Made by a program: the position numbers and the translations under genes. Shown in pieces: positions 60,818 to 64,000 of a stretch of DNA of 64,000 nucleotides. Every line of letters starts with the position of its first letter. Positions within the stretch are counted from its first letter, which is position 1. This stretch comes from BAIKAL-G1 sp943369525 (lineage in GTDB: Bacteria; Cyanobacteriota; Cyanobacteriia; PCC-6307; Cyanobiaceae): positions 310,001 to 374,000 of the forward strand of contig CALRNL020000001.1 in assembly GCA_943369525.1 (NCBI GenBank), written 5' to 3'. A model generated the notes under the pieces. It was not told where the DNA came from. It saw nothing but the letters and a program-made list of their open reading frames with translations, and made no database searches.

Positions 60818-61657
60818 TCAGCAGCCCCAACGGCGATAGCGCCAATCGCTGAGCAACCCCAGGCCGGTCACGGCGGCGGTGGAACTGCGCAGGATGCGGG
60901 GCCCCAGGTCCACACCAATCCAGCCCTGGTCCCGGGCCAGGCTTTCCTCAGCCCCACTCCAGCCCCCCTCCGGTCCGCAGGCCAGCCACAGGCTCGCTGG
61001 TGGCTGGCTGGCGGTCCAGGAGTCCAGGGCCCCTAGCAGGGGCACTCCCCCGCTTTGGCGGGTGCTGGCAAACAGTTTTAAACAGGTTGGGCTTGGGCAG
61101 GCTGGGGAGTCCCCGCCTGGGGGGCCTGGGGCCCTTTCCATGGCGGTGGCGTCAAGGGATGGCAGGGAAATCGTTCCCGCCAGCCAATCGCGGGCCGGCC
61201 GGGGATCGGGCAGCTGGGGCAGCCAGGGCCGCTCACACTGCTCGGCCGCCTCCCGGGCAATCGTGCGCCAGCGCTCCAGGTTGGGCTGGCCGGCCACCGC
61301 GTCGTAGTCCCCCCGGCAGGGCAGCAGCCAGTCGGCCCCCAGCTCCACCGCCATGCGCAGCATCAGCTCGTAATCCCGCTTGACCAGCGCAGCCAGCAGC
61401 ACCAAGGCGGGCTGGGGCGGGGGCTGCCAGGCCAGGGGTGCCTCCAGGGGTTGGCGCAACTGGGCCCGCTGGGGCTCCCTCAGTTCGGCCTCCCAGAGCC
61501 CACCGGCCCCATCGCCGATGGCGAAAACCGCCCCAGGGCCGTAGCGCAACACCTTCACCAGGTAGCGGCTTTCCGCCGGGGTGAGGTCCACCAGCCCCGC
61601 TGGGGCCTGCCGCAGGCGGAGCGGATCGATCAGCAGCCGCCGTTGTTCCCGCCCCAT
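60818..61657 (-). CDS. rsmE: 16S rRNA m3U1498 methyltransferase
   Basis: 279 residues with an ATG start. An N-terminal PUA-like domain (SRYLVKVLRYGPGAVFAIGD) precedes a SPOUT-fold knot domain. Its SAM-binding motifs are WLACGPEGGWSGAEESLA and LGPRILRSSTAAVTGLGLL. It methylates U1498 in 16S rRNA at the decoding region. An insertion (residues 150-205) is Pro/Gly/Ser-rich. The next gene on its strand, DUF3531, starts upstream and ends three bases before it, so they are probably co-transcribed. Confidence 0.93.
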   Translation of the reverse strand: MGREQRRLLIDPLRLRQAPAGLVDLTPAESRYLVKVLRYGPGAVFAIGDGAGGLWEAELREPQRAQLRQPLEAPLAWQPPPQPALVLLAALVKRDYELMLRMAVELGADWLLPCRGDYDAVAGQPNLERWRTIAREAAEQCERPWLPQLPDPRPARDWLAGTISLPSLDATAMERAPGPPGGDSPACPSPTCLKLFASTRQSGGVPLLGALDSWTASQPPASLWLACGPEGGWSGAEESLARDQGWIGVDLGPRILRSSTAAVTGLGLLSDWRYRRWGC

Positions 61658-61660
61658 GGA

Positions 61661-62296
61661 CTAGGGCACCCGACCATCGAAGCCGCTGATGCTTGAGCCC
61701 CTGGTAGCGGAGCCGCCGCCGCCAGGGCCCCGGCCCGAATCGGACCGGGGCCCGCCTGGGTCTGGCCTGGAGTTGCCCCCGAACCCCTGCAGGTCCTCGT
61801 CAGGGTCCCCCTGGAAGTCGCCATCAGGGTCCTGGTCCCCGTCGCTGTCGTCCGCGAGGGCGAAGGGGCTGTCGGGGTGTTGCTCCACGGGCCAGTCATC
61901 GTTTTCGCCACCGATCAGCAGCTCCTCAACCTCGACCACATCGCGGTTGAGCTGGCCAAGGGAATTAATCAGCACATCAAGGCTGAAAGCATCACTGGTC
62001 CCCAGATCCAGCCAGCAGCGGGCCCAGTCCTCCCGGTATTCCATCACGCCCATGTTGTGCATCAGGGCCGGCAGGGCCCGCTCGGCAGCCTCCAGGTCGT
62101 AGCCCATCCAGCCAAGCTCGACGCCCTCCTCATGGCACTGCAGGTTTTCGGCATTGAAGGCACCCAACTTGCCGAGGAAAAACCAACTGTCGAACAGGGT
62201 TTCGACGTAGCCCCGCTCGGCCGGGCCCAGGGGAGCGCCAAACCGCATCCAGATCCAGCAGTTGAAGGGATTGAGCTCGCGAAAACGGATGTCCAT
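61661..62296 (-). CDS. DUF3531-family cyanobacterial protein
   Basis: 211 residues with an ATG start. The first 140 residues are compact and look conserved (DIRFRELNPFNCWIWMRF, ETLFDSWFFLGKLGAFNAEN, GVMEYREDWARCWLDLGTSD). The last 70 are an Asp/Gly/Pro-rich disordered tail. The family occurs in cyanobacteria and plastids without an assigned function, and it is often beside rsmE as here. There is no membrane helix. Confidence 0.8.
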   Translation of the reverse strand: MDIRFRELNPFNCWIWMRFGAPLGPAERGYVETLFDSWFFLGKLGAFNAENLQCHEEGVELGWMGYDLEAAERALPALMHNMGVMEYREDWARCWLDLGTSDAFSLDVLINSLGQLNRDVVEVEELLIGGENDDWPVEQHPDSPFALADDSDGDQDPDGDFQGDPDEDLQGFGGNSRPDPGGPRSDSGRGPGGGGSATRGSSISGFDGRVP

Positions 62297-62423
62297 GGGC
62301 GAAACGGCCGGCTCAGGTCAGGGCAACAGACCCATCCAACATCCCCCCCCGGGATCCGGCCCCGGGATCCGGCCCGCCCAGCTGCCGCCGATCCCCCATG
62401 CTGGGGGCGCCGCCCGGTCGACC

Positions 62424-63053
62424 GTGCTCGAACTCCGCGACCTTACTTACCAGGCGGCCACGGTCCCCGAACCGATCCTGCGCGGCCTCAACCTGCGCCT
62501 GGAAGCGGGTCGGCCCAACCTGGTGGCCGGCCGCAGCGGTTGCGGCAAAACCACCCTGCTGGAGCTGATCGCCGGCTTGGCCGAACCGGCCCGGGGCTCG
62601 ATCGATTGGCAGGGCCAGCGGCTCAGCGGCCGCCAGCGGCGCTGGCTCTGCGGCCTGGTGTTCCAGTTCCCCGAACGCCATTTCCTCGGCCTGAGCGTGG
62701 GCCAGGAGTTGAAACTGGGCCAGCGGCGCCTCGGCAGTGGGCAAGCCGAAGCCATCCTGGCCCAGGTGGGTCTGGCGGGCCTGTCGTTGCAACAACCGCC
62801 CGAGCGCCTCAGCGGCGGCCAGCAGCGGCGCCTGGCCCTGGCCGTGCAGCTGCTGCGCAATCCCCAGGTGTTGCTGCTCGATGAGCCCACCGCCGGCCTG
62901 GATTGGTCCGTGCGGGCCGAGGTGTTGGACCTGCTGGCCGAGCTGGCCCGCGAACGGGTGCTGCTGGTGGTCACCCACGAACCCGAGCTGTTCACCGATC
63001 TGGTGGAGCACGCCTGGCAGCTGGAACGGGGCCAGCTACGGCCCCTCGGCTAA
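62424..63053 (+). CDS. ABC transporter ATPase (CbiO/EcfA-like)
   Basis: About 209 residues from the GTG at 62424; the frame opens at 62262 but the extra part is Gly/Pro-rich and overlaps the DUF3531 start. Walker A is GRSGCGKTTLLE, the Q-loop FQFPERHFLGL (the FQ.PE form is typical of energy-coupling-factor ATPases), the signature LSGGQQRRLALA and Walker B LLLDEPTAGLD. The H-loop is VVTHEPEL. No permease partner is in the window. It may serve a distant ECF-type or plastid ABCI10-like complex. A 248-base non-coding gap follows. Confidence 0.85.
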   Translation: MLELRDLTYQAATVPEPILRGLNLRLEAGRPNLVAGRSGCGKTTLLELIAGLAEPARGSIDWQGQRLSGRQRRWLCGLVFQFPERHFLGLSVGQELKLGQRRLGSGQAEAILAQVGLAGLSLQQPPERLSGGQQRRLALAVQLLRNPQVLLLDEPTAGLDWSVRAEVLDLLAELARERVLLVVTHEPELFTDLVEHAWQLERGQLRPLG

Positions 63054-63301
63054 GCCCACGGAGGTCCCGCAGACCGCTCCAGCCATGGAGGAGCTGGGGA
63101 AAGGGCTGGATCGCAACAAACGTCGATCCAGCAGCCCCAGGGCAAGGCTTGAACCAGCCCAGGCGCCTGTGCTTTCGTGCCACCCCAAAGCGGCCCAGGG
63201 CGCCCAGGGCCGAACCCCGATCCCCTGGGGAAAACCGGCCAACGGCCAGCGGCGCCCTGCATACGATGGCCCCAGTTGGGCCCCACAGCGGGGCCGTTGC
63301 G

Positions 63302-64000
63302 ATGCCCGATCAGCTGGTCCGAGCCACCGCCGCCGCAGGCGGCATCCGCCTGGTGGCGGTGAACAGCACGGTGGCCTCCCGCTACGCGCGCCGGCGCCAT
63401 GGCCTCTCCTTTCTTACCACCGCCCTGCTGGGCCGGGCGATGACGGCGGGCCTGCTGCTGGCCAGTTCCATGAAGGTGGGCCATGGCCGGGTCAACCTGC
63501 GCATCCAGTCCGATGGACCGCTCAAGGGGCTGATGGTGGATGCCGGCCGCGACGGCACGGTGCGCGGCTATGTGGGCAACCCCGGCCTGGAGCTGGACCT
63601 ACTTGAGGCGGCCGATGGCTCCCACCAGTTCGATTTCCGCCAGGCCTGCGGCACCGGCTACCTACACATCGTGCGCGACCTGGGCCAGGGCGAACCCTTC
63701 AGCAGCACCGTTGAGCTGGTCAGTGGCGGCATCGGCGAAGACGTGGCCTCCTACCTGCTCCATTCCGAGCAGACCCCCTCGGCCCTCTTCGTGGGCGAGC
63801 AACTCGACAGCCATGGCGTCCGCTGCGCCGGCGGGGTGTTGGTGCAGGTGCTGCCCAAGGCGGCCCAGGAACCGGCCCTGGTGGCCCTGCTCGAAGAGCG
63901 CTGCCGCGAAGTGACCGGCTTCAGCCAACGGCTGGGCGAGGCGGCGGGCAACCTCAAGGCCCTGCTGGAAGACATCTTTCCCGATCTCGATCCCCAGCTG
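63302..64000 (+). CDS. hslO: Hsp33 redox-regulated chaperone (5' part)
   Basis: The first 233 residues; the gene runs off the window. ATG 63302. The sequence MPDQLVRATAAAGGIRLVAV, STVASRYARRRHGLSFLTTALLG and RAMTAGLLLASSMKV is the Hsp33 N-terminal domain. The region continues with NLRIQSDGPLKGLMVDA and VQVLPKAAQEPALVALLEER. The C-terminal zinc-binding Cys set (CxC and CxxC) lies beyond base 64000. The protein protects others from oxidative unfolding. Confidence 0.95.
   Translation, partial: MPDQLVRATAAAGGIRLVAVNSTVASRYARRRHGLSFLTTALLGRAMTAGLLLASSMKVGHGRVNLRIQSDGPLKGLMVDAGRDGTVRGYVGNPGLELDLLEAADGSHQFDFRQACGTGYLHIVRDLGQGEPFSSTVELVSGGIGEDVASYLLHSEQTPSALFVGEQLDSHGVRCAGGVLVQVLPKAAQEPALVALLEERCREVTGFSQRLGEAAGNLKALLEDIFPDLDPQL

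Noticed and set aside
1..64000. CRISPR arrays, tRNA or rRNA genes, prophage genes
   Set aside because: No regularly spaced repeats, no tRNA-like T-arm sequences with matching acceptor stems and no phage structural genes were found on reading the gaps; a tRNAscan or Infernal run would be the decisive check.

Overview
The window looks like chromosomal DNA of a high-GC cyanobacterium, probably a picocyanobacterium of the Synechococcus/Cyanobium type with freshwater or brackish affinities. The lineage is inferred, not proven. It rests on the MEP-pathway genes dxr and ispG, a split transhydrogenase (pntA/pntB), a CtpA-type carboxyl-terminal protease, a TMEM165/GDT1-family membrane protein, a small group 3 sigma factor, a DUF92/VTE6-like protein, several cyanobacterial proteins of unknown function, and at least seven copies of the HIP1 octamer GCGATCGC. 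Core genes are very GC-rich; one 60-base line in the P-type ATPase gene (33361-33420) has 49 G+C.

Layout. 1-8262 is mostly core metabolism: the end of pntA and pntB, a YheT-like hydrolase, a thioredoxin-like ferredoxin, dxr, cysS and an MFS transporter. 8327-22855 is an accessory biosynthetic locus: an MGDG-synthase-like glycosyltransferase, a 2685-residue reducing type I polyketide synthase ending in a thioester-reductase domain, a translationally coupled membrane GT2 glycosyltransferase, a membrane alpha/beta-hydrolase-like protein, and a cytochrome P450 coupled to it. One SRPBCC gene is interposed on the opposite strand. 23211-28257 is a compact export trio: a Wza-like protein, a chain-length regulator without a kinase Walker A, and a large outer-membrane-barrel candidate. 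28258-30700 is decayed and regulatory DNA, with an AraC-family pseudogene and an intact LysR-like HTH gene.

31690-37580 is metal-ion transport: an intact P2A-type ATPase, the internally deleted remnant of a second P-type ATPase, a CDF exporter and a GDT1/Mnx-like protein. 37856-41954 is a low-GC trehalose operon (otsA-treS-otsB) holding two routes to the same osmolyte. 42178-48318 has mfd followed by an overlapping orphan solute-binding lipoprotein and an MscS channel. 48414-64000 returns to core genes (ctpA, ispG, type 4 UDG, aspartate aminotransferase, sigma factor, rsmE, hslO). It also carries a phosphonate/phosphite-type ABC importer whose permease is a tandem fusion.

The best candidate for an undescribed system is the 8.3-22.9 kb locus. 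From its domain content I infer a saturated C-chain made on one polypeptide, released reductively as an aldehyde or alcohol, hydroxylated by the P450 and glycosylated by one or both glycosyltransferases. This would be a long-chain glycolipid logically similar to heterocyst glycolipids, but in an apparently unicellular lineage and with the release domain fused in cis. No rRNA, tRNA, CRISPR array or intact insertion sequence was seen.
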